Source of the DNA: Tetrahymena thermophila SB210
Lineage: Eukaryota > Ciliophora > Oligohymenophorea > Hymenostomatida > Tetrahymenidae
DNA: 64,000 nt
Assembly: GCF_000189635.1 (NCBI RefSeq)
Contig: NW_002476552.1
Coordinates: forward strand, 62,001-126,000
Reading direction: 5' to 3'
The notes beneath the pieces are model-generated. The model was not told the DNA's origin. It worked only from the letters and a program-made list of their open reading frames with translations, and did no database searches. Position 1 is the first letter of the stretch. Each line of letters starts with the position of its first letter. Positions 14,396 through 25,862 of this stretch are shown here, piece by piece. The position numbers and the translations under genes were made by a program.

Positions 14396-15219
14396 AAAAA
14401 AGCAAGCACAATAAAAAGAAAAAGAAAAAAAGAGCTTCATTGTGCTAAATTAATTTTTTTATATTTAGAAATATCACAATCCAAAATAAATAAACTGTTT
14501 TTACCTAAGTTTAAGTGTCAAATTTGAGAGATTAATGCAATTTGCTAAAGCAGAACCTAAGTCTGATGCAACTTCATCATCAATTTATTTTTCACTTTTT
14601 AAATATTGAAGAAAAAATATATAATTAAATAGTTAATTAGAAGGAAAAAATGAAGAAAAAATATGAAATAATAAGATGAATTAATAATAAAACCAAAAGT
14701 TGAAAAATTTAAATTAACAAAAAATGAAAAAAAGCAAGCAAAATAAAAAGAAAAGGAAAATAGATCAAATAAATTAAATGAACTCTAATGTTTTAAATTA
14801 ATTTTATAATTAAAAATATTACAATCTAAAACAAATAAATTGTTTTTATCAAGTGTAAATGTTAAAAGCAAAAAATGAAGGGAAAATATAAAAATAATAA
14901 AAAATGAGTAATAAATAATTAAAAATTAAGTTAAAATAGCTCAAAAATTTTTGTTTCTAATAAAAATCGAATCAATTAATTAGAAAAATAATTTTTTTAA
15001 ATCAATAGAAAGTTAAATTTACAAAAAATATTAGTAATTACTAATAAAAATAATATTTATAAATTAAATATACGTCAGATCAATATGGAGAACCTCATGA
15101 GATAAAAGTGAAGAGTTTAAAAACTTTTTTTATTAATATTTATAAATTTAAAGGATATTAATAAATTAATAAATAATTACTTCTTTTAATCTTTTGTAAT
15201 ATTTAATCTATTATATCAT
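9321..15219 (-). CDS. LRR-A: modular one-exon-per-repeat LRR gene
   Basis: Start exon 15181-15219 (13 codons, beginning MIQQIKYY), second exon 15074-15123 (50 nt, motif FLNSSLLSHEVLHIDL), then 15 LRR exons: 14505-14594, 14072-14161, 13759-13848, 13414-13503, 13146-13235, 12803-12892, 12296-12554, 11961-12050, 11649-11738, 11305-11394, 10951-11040, 10644-10733, 10296-10385, 9938-10027 and 9617-9706. The last exon is 9321-9414 and ends KCLKSKRLVVF..., TGA. All LRR exons are 90 nt and phase 2 except 12296-12554, which carries an inserted block (net +169 nt). Each encodes a 30-residue ribonuclease-inhibitor-like repeat (NQIG-x2-GA-x2-LG-x-ALxNC-x-NL-x2-L-x-L). Ignoring the insertion, the sum is 1533 nt (510 residues). 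No signal peptide or transmembrane segment, so probably a soluble intracellular protein of unknown ligand. The damaged exon would have to be skipped or spliced around for full function. Confidence 0.82.
12348..12537. repeat. Insertion with 4x GGTCGAG inside an LRR exon
   Basis: Within the LRR exon 12296-12554 the expected 20 or so bases between GCAGAAC and CACCAATTT are replaced by about 190 bp of unrelated sequence. It opens with four perfect copies of the 7-mer GGTCGAG (12348-12375), unusual for this AT-rich region, and ends with ATTCT repeats (about 12519-12534). The net gain is 169 nt, which is not a multiple of three. Confidence 0.8.
14303..14398. repeat. (GAAA)n microsatellite in an LRR-A intron
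   Basis: About 24 tandem GAAA units expand a position that in sister introns holds only one to five units. It explains why this unit is longer than its neighbours, and creates an artificial open frame on the minus strand. Confidence 0.9.
14830..14890 (-). pseudogene. Relic LRR unit in LRR-A intron 2
   Basis: A remnant donor region (AAATTGTTTTTATC on plus, so the intron GT has become AT) is followed by about 20 nt resembling an LRR exon start and then directly by intron-like GCAAAAAATGAAGGG. Most of the exon is gone. It sits between exon 2 and the first intact LRR exon. Confidence 0.6.
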
Positions 15220-15753
15220 TTATTTTTTTTCTTCTAAAATATTGAAAAGCTAATTATGGATTTTAATTAATTAATTATAAATGGATAAAAAGAACAAATA
15301 AAATTTAATAATTAATTAATTATCAAAAATTAATATATAAATTTGCTATTAAGAAGAGATAAACAGAAAAATTAATTTAGTATTATTTATTTAATCTTAA
15401 TATTGTATTTAAAATATTTTTTTTAAAATATAATAGGAATTAGAGATGGGCACGCAGTTAGTTAGTCATATTTGAAATAAATCTCGTAATTAATTAAAAA
15501 GTGATTGACGATAGCCTTATAAATATAGCTCGATACTTGATCTTTGCGGATAATATTAATATATATATAATACTAGCTTATCATATTTATTTACTAAACA
15601 ATAATAAAATCTATCTATCTATCTATGTATTAATATTTTAAGTTAAAAAAACTTTTGCAAAATAAAAATATTATAAAATAAAACAAACTTATATTATTCA
15701 ATTATTCAAATAATTAATATTTATTAATCCTTTTTTTTTACAATTGCTTATCA
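15220..15753. other. Intergenic between LRR-B 3' end and LRR-A 5' end
   Basis: Holds the promoter side of LRR-A and the 3' flank of LRR-B. A short CTAT repeat lies near 15610-15626. The segment from about 15560 to 15753 resembles the 3' flanks of LRR-C and LRR-D, so downstream flanks were duplicated together with the genes. No coding frame is convincing. Confidence 0.5.
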
Positions 15754-17899
15754 TCAGAAATATTTTTTAAAGACAACTAATCTTTTTGATTTAAGACACT
15801 TGCTTTTTACTTTGAATTATAATGATTCTTTCATTTAGTTATAACTTTAATAATAAATTTGTGTAAATTTTAAATAAATATTAAATAAAATATGCTTTTA
15901 AACTATAAATTATTTCTGAAATTAATAAATAAATAAAATAACATTAGTGAAATAAAAAAGATAAAAGAATAAATCAAATAAAAGCTATCAAATAAATTCA
16001 ATGAGCTTTTTTGTTTTATATTTAAAAATATCACAATCCAAAACAAATAAATTGTTTTTACTAAAATTAAAGTGTCAAATTTGAGAGATTAATGCAATTT
16101 GCTAAAGCAGAACCTAAGCCTAATGCACCTTCATCACCAATTTAATTGTTCCTTTTTAAATATTGAAGAAAAAATATATTATTAAATAGTTAATTAGAAG
16201 GAAAAAATGAAGAAAAAATATGAAATAATCAGATTAATTAATAAAAAAAGCAAAATTTGAAAATAAAATGATGAGTTATTAAATTAAAAAACAGTGAAAA
16301 AAATCCAAGCATAGTAAAAAGAAAAAGAAAAAAGAACCTTATTGATTTATTTAAATTAGTTTTTATATTTAAAAATATTGCAATCCAAAACAAATAAACT
16401 ATTTTTACCCAAGGTAAAGTAACAAATTTGAGAGATTAATGCAATTTGCTAAAGCAGAACCTAAGCCTGATACACCCACTGCACCAATTTAATTATCACT
16501 TTTTGAATATTGAAGAAAAAATATATAATTTAAAAGTTAATTAGAAGGAATAAATGAAGAAAATATTATCAATAAGATAAATTAATAATAAAAGCAAAAT
16601 TTGAAAATAAAATAACGTGTTGTTAAATTAAAAAAAAATGAAAAAAAAGCAAGCACATTAAAAATAAAAATAAAAAAGAACCTTATTGTTTTAAATTAGT
16701 TTTTATATTTAAAAATATCTCAATCCAAACAAATAAACTGTTTTTACCAAAGATTAAGTGCCAAATTTGAGAGATTAATACAATTTGCTAACGCAGAACC
16801 TAAGCCTAATGCACCTTTATTACCAATTTAATTGTTCCTTTTAAAATATTGAAGAAAAAATATTAAACCAAATAGTTAATTAGAAGGAAAAATGAAGAAA
16901 AAATGAGTTTAATTAATAATAAAAGCAAAAGTTGAAAAAAAAGGATGAGTTGTTAAATTAACAAAATGAAAAAAAAAGCAAGCACAATTAAAAGAAAAAG
17001 AAAAATGAGTCTTATTGTTTTAAATTAGTTTTTATATTTAAAAATATCACAATCGAAAACAAATAAACTGTTTTTACCAAAGACTAAGAGTCAAATTTGA
17101 GAGATTAATGCAATTTGCTAAAGCAGAACCTAAACCTAATGTACCTTCATCACCAATTAAATTCTTCCTTTTTAAATGAAGAAAAAATATAGAATTAAAT
17201 AGTTAATAAGAAGGAAAAATGAACAAAAAATAAGTTTAATTAATAATAAAAGCAAAAGTTGAAAATAAAATGATTAGTTGTTAAATTAACAAAAATGAAA
17301 AAAAAGCAAGCATAGTTAAAAGAAGAAAATAAAGATCCTTATTTTTTTATAGTAGTTTTTATATTTAAAAATACCACAGACCAAAACAAATAAACTGTTT
17401 TTACATAATGTGAAGNNNNNNNNNNNNNNNNNNNNNNNNNNNNNNNNNNNNNNNNNNNNNNNNNNNNNNNNNNNNNNNNNNNNNNNNNNNNNNNNNNNNN
17501 NNNNNNNNNNNNNNNCCAAGGTAAAGTTACAAATTTGAGAGTTTAATGCAATTTGCTAACGCAGAACTTAAGATTGATGCACCTTCATCACCAATTTAAT
17601 TGTTCCTTTTTAAATATTGAAGAAAAAATAAATAATTAAATAGTTAATTAGAAGGAAAAAATGAAGAAAAAATTTGAAATAATAAGATTAATTAATTAAT
17701 AATAAAAGCAAAATTTGAAAATAAAATGATGAGTTGTTAAATTTTAAACATACATCAGATCAATATGGAGAACCTAATGAGATAAAAGTGAAGAACTTAA
17801 AAACTTTTTTTATTAATATTTATAAATTTAAAGGATATTAATAAATTAATAAATAATTACTTCTTCTAATTATTTATATTTTTTAGTCTATTATATCAT
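15754..17899 (-). CDS. LRR-B: short member of the modular LRR family, interrupted by a gap
   Basis: Start exon 17861-17899 (13 codons, MIQQTKKYKQLEE), second exon 17754-17803 (50 nt, FLSSSLLSHQVLHIDL), LRR exons 17516-17605, one beginning at 17405 and running into the N gap, 17078-17167, 16748-16837, 16409-16498 and 16062-16151, and last exon 15754-15844 ending KCLKSKRLVVFKKYF, TGA. Introns are phase 2 after exon 2. With one 90-nt exon assumed across the gap the total is 720 nt (239 residues). The family is as for LRR-A, whose start lies about 535 bp beyond the LRR-B stop on the same strand. The real number of repeats is uncertain because the gap sits in the array. Confidence 0.78.
17416..17515. 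other. Assembly gap of 100 N inside the LRR-B array
   Basis: Exactly 100 N. The left flank ends 11 nt into an LRR exon; the right flank begins exactly at the first base of another 90-nt LRR exon. The missing part therefore contains at least the rest of one exon and an intron, and may hide several collapsed units. Confidence 0.97.
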
Positions 17900-18363
17900 T
17901 TATTTTTATTTTCAAATATATTGAAGAGCAATTTATATAATTTAATTAATTATAAATGGATAAAAAGAGCAAATAAAATATAATAATTAATTATCAAATA
18001 TTAATTAATTTTAAAAAAAATAAATTGTGAAATCTATAATTATATTAAAAATTTATTTTTAAATTAATTGTTTGTTTGTTTTTTTTAAGGCAATTTAAAT
18101 TATAAATATTATTTTAAAAAAATAAAAAAAGGCTTAAAAGCCTAAATTTAATATATTTTTATTTATAATTTATATCTATTTTATTTAAAGTTATTCATGA
18201 ATTTAATTCTTTTGTTTGCAAGAATTTAATTCATGGAAGAGCTATATATATTTAATGTATTATTTATTTTTAGAGTAAAAAAAGCTAATAAATATAGGAA
18301 AACAGTTTTTATAAATAATTTATTATACATTGAATATAAAAAAACTAATTTATTAGCATTTAA
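17900..18363. other. Intergenic: LRR-B upstream and DNAJC11-like 3' flank
   Basis: AT-rich. A short perfect palindrome, AGGCTTAAAAGCCT at about 18130-18143, lies about 220 bp downstream of the J-protein stop codon and could mark a 3' end, though this is only suggestive. Confidence 0.4.
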
Positions 18364-21300
18364 TCAGATAGAATTTAGAATGTAGTGAGCCATAAATTTA
18401 TGGAAAAGTGAGCTATTATTTATATTTCCTATTCTAAGTCTACTACCAGAGGAAATAATTATATCATTAACTATACCTTTATAAGAGTATCTAATTTTAA
18501 TAAATTAAAGAAGATAAATGAATGGGAAATCATAAAAAATAAGGAATTACTGAATATACATAGCAGTAGGAGTAGTAACTTCAATGCATGGATTAAACAA
18601 TCCTTACTAGTTTGCAATTTCTGTATATGTTAAATCTATGTAAGAATGACTAACTAAATTTTAAATGTAAGGAGTCATTTCTACTACTTCACAAAGAATA
18701 TCTTCAAGATCTAAGCCAACATCTATTTATCTATTTATTGCGTTTTTCATTATATCTTCATTAACAAGATATGGCAATTTATTTTCTTTATTTTAAAATA
18801 TTTTCTTAATATTTTCGATCTTTCTTTTTTCACCACCATAAGCCTTTAGAATAACAAGACCACTATCATATTTTATAATAAATTTTATTATTTACTTAAT
18901 TGTTTAAACAAATTATTTACTCATTTGAAATTTCTAAATTTAATTTTTCTTCATTTTTCATGACAAGATCGCTATAATATGAACTAAATATTTTTTTTTC
19001 ATCAACCAATCTATTTTTATTCTTTTTAATTAAGATCATCTAATTTTTCTTTGAATTCTTCTTCAATAATTAGTAGCGATAAATACCATAGCCACTTAAC
19101 AAGCATGATAAAATAGAATATGAAACAGCTTTAATAGTTGGATAAGCTCCAAGAGAAATAGGAAGAGAACATATGAGTCCGTTTCTTTTAAATCTATTTA
19201 TTTTAATATTTTATGTTTATGGCAATTCTTTATCTAATGTTAAGAAATAATTAATTCAACATTTATATATTTATTTACCTAATTTAAACTTCGTTGTTAC
19301 CCATGCCAAAACAGGATCTAACTTCTAAAAAGTTATGAGAGTTAAATGCCATTTTCCAGCCAATGCAAGCATACAATTTCAATTTCCAGTATTATGGTTT
19401 TTTTTCACCTTTCTAGACGAATCCCTATTTAAAAGTAATAACATAAACAAATATATATATTTTAGCTAACAATTCAGATAAAAAATTAAATCTTTTACTC
19501 CAAGAATTGAGAATTTTTTAGTTATGTCTCTACTCAACAAAACCTCTGTATTAGCTTCATTTTCATTTATATTTCCATCAAAATCAAGTCTGATTCTCGG
19601 ATTAGAGAACACCTTAACAAAACCATAATTTAAATCATTAATTTATCCTCCATGAGCACTGATTTAAGAGTTAACTGAAAAAGTATTACTGATGCTTCTG
19701 TTGAAAGTAATTATAGGAAGAAATCCAAATTAACCAACTCTTCCACTAAAAGTTATATTCCTATTTCAATTTTAAATAAATAAATAAATAAATAAAAATT
19801 AATTATTGTAAAAGATTTATTACAAATCTTTATATGGAGTTGTAGCTAATTCAAGAGATCCTTCAGTAGATTTATAAGAGTGGAAAAAGCTGCCCTGATT
19901 TTAAAAATAATAAGTTATATTTTAATTAAAGACTGCTGATAAATTTTACTCTTATGTCACTTCCTCCTAAATATTTCATTTCTTAAGGTAATTTTTTAGA
20001 AAGTTTATACAAAAAGCCACCATTAAAATCTTGTTACTACCCAAAAATACCAGCTGCACTTGCAGAAAAACCTAATTCTTGCTAAATTTGATATTTTTTA
20101 ATTTCTGGAAGGTAAAGCATAGGAATGAAACTCAGTCTCGTTAGAATTAGCTGTTTAGATTAGTTTGGATTATTAGGATGAGCATTTTGTATAAATTAAA
20201 TAGCACTAAAATCTGCATTAATTTAAATATTTCTATAGCAATTTATGTAGCTTCTCTCTTCTCTATACAAATCATATAAATGGTTCATTCTCTGTAAAAT
20301 TTCCTAAATAAATCAAATTTTCATTAAAAAAAAATAGAAACCACAAACAAAAGTTAATTTAATTTATAATTTAAAAACGATTCTTATTTTTTAGGTATTT
20401 TTATGTTATCTATGCTAATTAATTTATATTTTTTAACTGCTATAACAATAATTTTCTAGACAGAATATGAGTTTAAATATTCCATTAAATATGAAAATAA
20501 ATAAATCTATTATGAGAGAAACTATTTGGATTATGTTGGTTAATATAAGATTATTTTTTACTAGTTTACTTGATAAAGAAAAGGCCTAAAGTAAAAATCT
20601 ATCTAACTTTTTTTAATTAAAATTTTATTCTAACATATTGTCCTAATTTACTATTCTAAAATTGGAAATTTATACTCTCTTTATTTCAAAAAGATTATTC
20701 TTAAATTATTAAATGATGCATTTATTATATTATCCAAATAAAGATATTGCTTTAAATCAATAAACCATTTATTTATTCTCTTTATTGTCAATCATACAGC
20801 GATTATTTTCATTAATTTTCCAATTTAAATTGCATTTCTTATTTTCAATAAGAACAATTTTTTTTTTTGCTTTCTTAAAATTCTAACTTAACTAAATTTG
20901 CTTAATGATATTCTTCACTCATAAAAGTAACAAAAATAAAATGTTTTGATTGATTATTTTGTTCAATACTTTTTTTAATTCTTGCAATCTTAGCTTGTAT
21001 TCGTGCTTATGGTTTAATCTCTGCTCGTATGTTTAAACGTACTATTCTTCTAAGTCAATGAATTTATTAGAATGCTCGTTACAGATAACGACTCCTTTTT
21101 TTGTTAAGAATTCAAAATGATTAAAACAGTAAATTCTAATTAGATTTTATTTGAATTTACCTGGATAGCCATAATTATCATATATAAGCTTTAAAAAAGG
21201 ATTAGAAATTGCTTTATAAGCTTTATCTATTTGCTCAAATTATGATCTAGATTCTAAATAAAGATGGGGTTGCTACTTATCTGGATGAAATACTCTTGAA

Positions 21301-21407
21301 TATTCGTAATACTTCTCTTTTATTTGCTTTTAATCTGCATCTATTGGTACATTCAAAATGGCATAAGGATCTTCTAGCTGGTCATAATCTTCCTAATTAT
21401 TGCTCAT
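18364..21407 (-). CDS. DNAJC11-like mitochondrial J-domain protein
   Basis: The first exon, 21161-21407, encodes a J domain: DPYAILNVP start, HPDK in the helix II-III loop, and a helix IV-like KLIYDNYG. The second exon (about 21000-21094) adds a charged segment with HKHEYKLRLQELKK, like the region after the J domain in DNAJC11. The body (about 20330 down to the TGA at 18364-18366) includes glycine-rich beta-strand-like segments (LGFSASAAGIFGQQQDFNGGFLYKL near 20050 in parts), a hydrophobic helix near 19150 and a C-terminal segment ending GLFNPC about 75 residues before the stop, matching the GFYDPC end of DNAJC11. That protein associates with the mitochondrial MICOS/SAM complexes at the outer membrane. 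Several introns are present and I have not resolved all boundaries, in particular the 20340-20990 stretch, which could be a long intron. Confidence 0.78.
20403..20573 (+). CDS. Candidate small secreted protein, antisense within DNAJC11-like gene
   Basis: A 56-codon plus-strand frame starts with a typical signal-peptide-like stretch (MLSMLINLYFLTAITIIFQ) followed by a Tyr/Lys/Glu-rich tail and TGA. It lies opposite the stretch of the DNAJC11-like gene in which I could not find exons. Possibly the first exon of a nested gene, possibly chance. Confidence 0.25.
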
Positions 21408-21645
21408 AATTCCGCTAACTCTAAAATGTTTAACACTAACTAAATAACTAATAAAATTTATCTGATTGATTTTTTTAAAAAAGATTGAATGAGTTTTATT
21501 TGCTAAGTAGATCTGATGCTTTTTATTAATAATAATTAATAGAAATTTCTTTTAGATATCTTATTGATAAACTCTTTATCATTAATATTATATCAAAAAA
21601 ATAAGATTAGTTTATTATTATTATTAGTAGCAAGAGTACATAATA
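21408..21645. promoter_or_regulatory. Bidirectional intergenic region between two mitochondrial-type genes
   Basis: Only 238 bp separate the divergent start codons of the DNAJC11-like gene (-) and the twin-CX9C gene (+), so both promoters must lie here or overlap the 5' UTRs. No specific motif is recognised. Confidence 0.5.
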
Positions 21646-22143
21646 ATGGGAACATATAAATCAAAGCAGATTTAGCATAATGTGTTTGACGAGCAACATT
21701 TAGACGAGTCACCTGCAGATATAAAACCAAAGACAAGATCTCCAAAGCCTACAACATGGAAGCTAAATATTTTAAGAGGAAAAAGAGAAGATGAAATTAA
21801 AGATGAAGCAATGCCATTAGCGCGTAGAAGATGTAGAAAGAAAGCTATGGAATTCATAAAATGTGAATAATAAAATGGAAAATATTGGACAGTTTTTGAA
21901 TGTATTGAAGAGTATGAAAAAATGAATGAATGTTTTTAGAGAGAGACTGAAATTGAAGCAGATAGATTAAGAAGAGACATTTCTAGACATCCTGAATGGT
22001 GGTGGAGAGAGTTTTATGATGAAGATGGAGAAATAGGTGAACAAGCTGCCTGGAAAGATGAATGGTGGGGCTCTTTACTCTTCTAAAAATTAAAGAACAA
22101 ATATTTTGGCTCCTCTGAATCTTCAACAACATCTTCATAATGA
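21646..22143 (+). CDS. Twin-CX9C (CHCH-type) mitochondrial protein, Cmc1-like
   Basis: Intronless, 165 residues, ATG at 21646 and TGA at 22141-22143. Cys63-x9-Cys73 and Cys86-x9-Cys96 form a perfect twin CX9C motif within ARRRCRKKAMEFIKC and FECIEEYEKMNEC, the hallmark of coiled-coil-helix-coiled-coil-helix proteins imported into the mitochondrial intermembrane space through the Mia40 disulphide relay. The spacing and the charged helices resemble the Cmc1/Cmc2 family (cytochrome c oxidase assembly), though subunits of complex I also use this fold. The tail has HPEWWW and KDEWWG tryptophan clusters and ends in a Ser/Thr-rich stretch. There is no N-terminal presequence, as expected for this class. 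It is divergent from a DNAJC11-like gene, also mitochondrial. Confidence 0.85.
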
Positions 22144-23417
22144 AAGCAAATCAATATTTCAAAAAATAAAACATGAAAGAAACAAAATCGAAATTAATAA
22201 AGATAGACTACTTCATAATTAATTAATTAATCATTCAAAAATATATACTTATCACTATTTACTCAAATGCATATTAATTAATTAGCATAGCTTGTTGATA
22301 TTATTGATGAGATATATTTACAATATCTTCCTTCATTTTACTTATTCACTTAACTACTTAAATTCTTTAATCATGTTGATTGGTTTATAAAAAATGTCTA
22401 ATTTAAAAGGTCATATATTTTTTACTGAATATAACAATTACTTATCTACAACTACTTTGAAGCTTAAGCCATTAAATACCTTAAACATGATTTTTATCAT
22501 GTTATTTGTTTATATTTCTTATAACAAAATATCATTTTTATAAATAAGTGAGTTCAAAGAGTATTCGATTCTATGTATTTTAGAAATTAATTAATTAAAA
22601 ATTTAATTTGAATGAGTATTAATTAGCTTTTTATTATATTTATATTTCTTGGTTTATTTTTAAAATTAAAAAATATTTTTGTTTAAAATACATTGATATA
22701 AACAAATGGTTAGTAGGATAGGTAGGTGGGTTTATATTTTTTAGAAAATTAGATTTATATCAAAAATTTTTTTGTAAAGATTTTTAATTAAAAAAGAAAA
22801 AAATCCTTATGAATCTCCAATAATTAAAAAAAATGTTAATTAAAGTAGATAAAAAATAATTATTTATTTATTTATAATGAATGATCAACAACAGATATTT
22901 ATAATATAGAAAACAGCATACATATTTATTTATTTATTTATTTAATTAATTTGATAATTTTATTTTAATTCAAAAACAAATGTCAACTATTTTGATTTTT
23001 GTTAAATTTAAAGCTAGATATTTTAATTTGTATTTTTGTATATTTTTTGTTATTAGTTACAAGTAAAATAAATTAAGATTTGAGAATATATTATTTTTTC
23101 TTTATTTATTTGTAAAAAGAATATTAAAGTAGAATTCTTCTTAATAAAGAAAACGACTTAGAAGAAAAAATAATTTAGTATTTTATAATCAATAAGTAAT
23201 AAGCATCTTTTTAAATAACTATTTCAATTGATTATTAACAAATTAAATCATTTATTATATTTATATAAAATTTTAAGCTAGATATTAAAATTGTATTTTA
23301 ATATGTTTTTTGTTAAAATATGATTAATTTAGAAAAGTGAATATTAATTAATATTTAGTTTTTTTCTTTATTAATCCCTAAAAAGTAATTGGAAAATTGA
23401 ATTTGGAAAGAAAAAAA
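22144..23417. other. Intergenic upstream of LRR-G
   Basis: AT-rich with several TTTA runs and no convincing frame. The portion at about 23040-23210 is a degenerate copy of the immediate LRR-G upstream and first-exon region (about 23295-23470), including an exon-1-like string ending GAAAAAATAATTTAG, but without the ATG. Confidence 0.5.
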
Positions 23418-24725
23418 ATGCTTTAGAAAAAAAAATAATTTAATAATTTATAATCAGTAATAGACTTCTTACTTAATAACTAACTATTTAAAATTAATAT
23501 ATTTTGAAATAAAAGCTATCAGACTATCCTAATCTATCATCTGAAGTTTATCTCAGTACTTTATTAGGGTAATGCAAAATAAATTTGTGAAAAATAACTT
23601 TATTAGTTTAATTTTTACTGATGTTAAAATATTTTAAATTGAAAGGATTAATTTATTGTAAATTTTTTATTTGATATTTATTTAAAAATTTAAAGATATT
23701 CGTATTTGGATTAGAAACATTCATAAACTCTGAGTTCTGCACTATCAAAATGCACAAATCTTACTACTTTAGAATTAAACCTGGAGTAAAAAATAAAATC
23801 TTTATTTTTATTTATTTTTGTTTTCATTTTAAAATCAAACAAAATTTTTTAATCTTAATATAAATAAAAGTGGTAATTCTTTTAGACCAACGGATATATA
23901 AAGTATAGGTTCTGCTCTAGCTAAATAAATTCATCTTTCTACTTTAGAACTAAGAATTTGGTATAAATATTTGATTTATTTTTTGAATGCAATTATATAA
24001 TATATTTTAACATAATCACTTGTCATTCATTAACTGATAAGATTAATTTATTTTTATTGTGATAAATAATCAGTCAATTTATTTATTTATCCTTGATTTT
24101 ATAATTTTAAATTATTTAATTTACTTTAATTAGATAAAATATTAATTTTAATATTTAAACTAATTCTTAAAATTAATAAAAGTAATAATGAAATTAAGTC
24201 TCTTGGAGCATAAAATTTAGGCTATTCCCTAGCAAACTGTACTTAACTCTCAACTTTGAAACTATATTTATGGTAGATTGATTGATCATATTAATTTAAT
24301 TTCAAACTTTTTGATATTCAAAAAGATTTTAATCATAAACCATAAATAAATATTTAAATAAATTAATAATATTATTAAATGATATATATTATTTGATATA
24401 TATCTTGTTTGTTTAATTTATATGTTTTTTTATAGATAAATTTATATTATTTTATTCATTTTTTCTTTTAAAGTAAAGTTATTTATTTTTTCTAATATAA
24501 AATAAATAGGAAGAATTTAATTGAATATGTCGGAGTAATTGATTTATGTGAAGCTTTCAAAAAATGTGTTCTTCTCACACATTTAGAACTACACATTTAG
24601 TAAATAAATCTATTTTTCTACTTTTATTTTATTGCAAAAATTTTTTTATGAAAGCAATAAACTAAAATTTTTATTATTTTATTAATTTTAAAAATTAATT
24701 AAAGAATTTGATTTCTATTACAATC

Positions 24726-24757
<32 letters not shown>

Positions 24758-25831
24758 AAACTTTTTTGTTTTCTTTAAACCATTAATTATTTTCATAAAA
24801 TTATAGAGACAATTAAATAGGTGAAGAAGGTGTAAAGGGATTAGGTACAGCTTTAGTAAGTTGTAGTAATCTTTCAACAATTATATTAGGCCTTTCGTAA
24901 TATTTATTCATTTACATTTGAATAATTAATTCTTTTTATTTCCTAATATTTATTTTTAACCATTTATTTTATTTTCATTAAAAATAGATTTTAAAAAATT
25001 TTAAATTTTAGATAACTAATTTATTTTACTTTTTTTGCCTATTAAAATTCTACTTTTTAAGTTTTATTTGAAAATAAAAAATAGAAATAATAAGATTGGT
25101 GGAGAAAGAGGATTGTTTTGTTTAGGTTAAGGTTTATCTAAACTCACAAATATTTAATATTTAAAACTTGGATTAAAGTAAAAATCATTTTTTATTGTTT
25201 TTATTCCTTTTTTACCAAGAATTTTTATTTAATATTTTTCTATATATTTTTATGAATTATATTTCCAATTAATTATTAAAAATAAAAAAATTAGTTAAGT
25301 TAGAAATAAACATTTTTTAACTTTTACAATTTTATTACTTTTAAATTAAAATTTTTTTATTCATTTAACATTAATTTTTAATTTAATTATTTCATTAAAA
25401 GAATAACTTAAAAATAAATAAAATAGTCAAAATAAAATAAATTCATAGAATGTTTCAGATTTATGCTCTACTTTGTCGAAATGCAATAATCTCAAGCGTT
25501 TGACTTTAGAGTTAGGGTATGACAATATTAATTAATTTTTTTGAATTCAAAAAACATGAAATAAATTAAAATTTTATTTGGTAAAATTTTATATTTCATT
25601 CAAATTTATTTATTTAACTTCATTTATTTTATCATTATTTTTCATATCTTAAATTAAAAAATTGTAATTAATTTCAATCAAATTAACTTTAAAAGCAAAA
25701 ATTAACTTGGAGATTTTGATTTATAAGGTTTAGATACTCTTTTAGAAAGTTGTGATAAGCTACAATCTTTCATTTTTGACCTTGAGTAAATTCATAATAT
25801 TTTTAACTTGATTAATTTTATTCTAATTAGT

Positions 25832-25862
<31 letters not shown>

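Larger units (their letters stand above)
9617..14594 (-). repeat. Tandem exon-intron repeat array of LRR-A (about 300-430 bp units)
   Basis: Fifteen repeated units, each with one 90-nt LRR exon plus an intron that is itself conserved between units. On the plus strand every unit shows the same order: AAACAAATAAACTGTTTTTAC (reverse complement of the donor region), the exon, TTTTTAAATATTGAAGAAAA (reverse complement of the acceptor region), and GAAGGAAAAAATGAAGAAAA about 45-60 nt further on. Similarity of introns as well as exons shows that units were duplicated as genomic DNA. Confidence 0.9.

Noticed and set aside
14252..14440. Open frame on the minus strand with FFLS repeats
   Set aside because: It is the complement of the GAAA microsatellite within an LRR-A intron.
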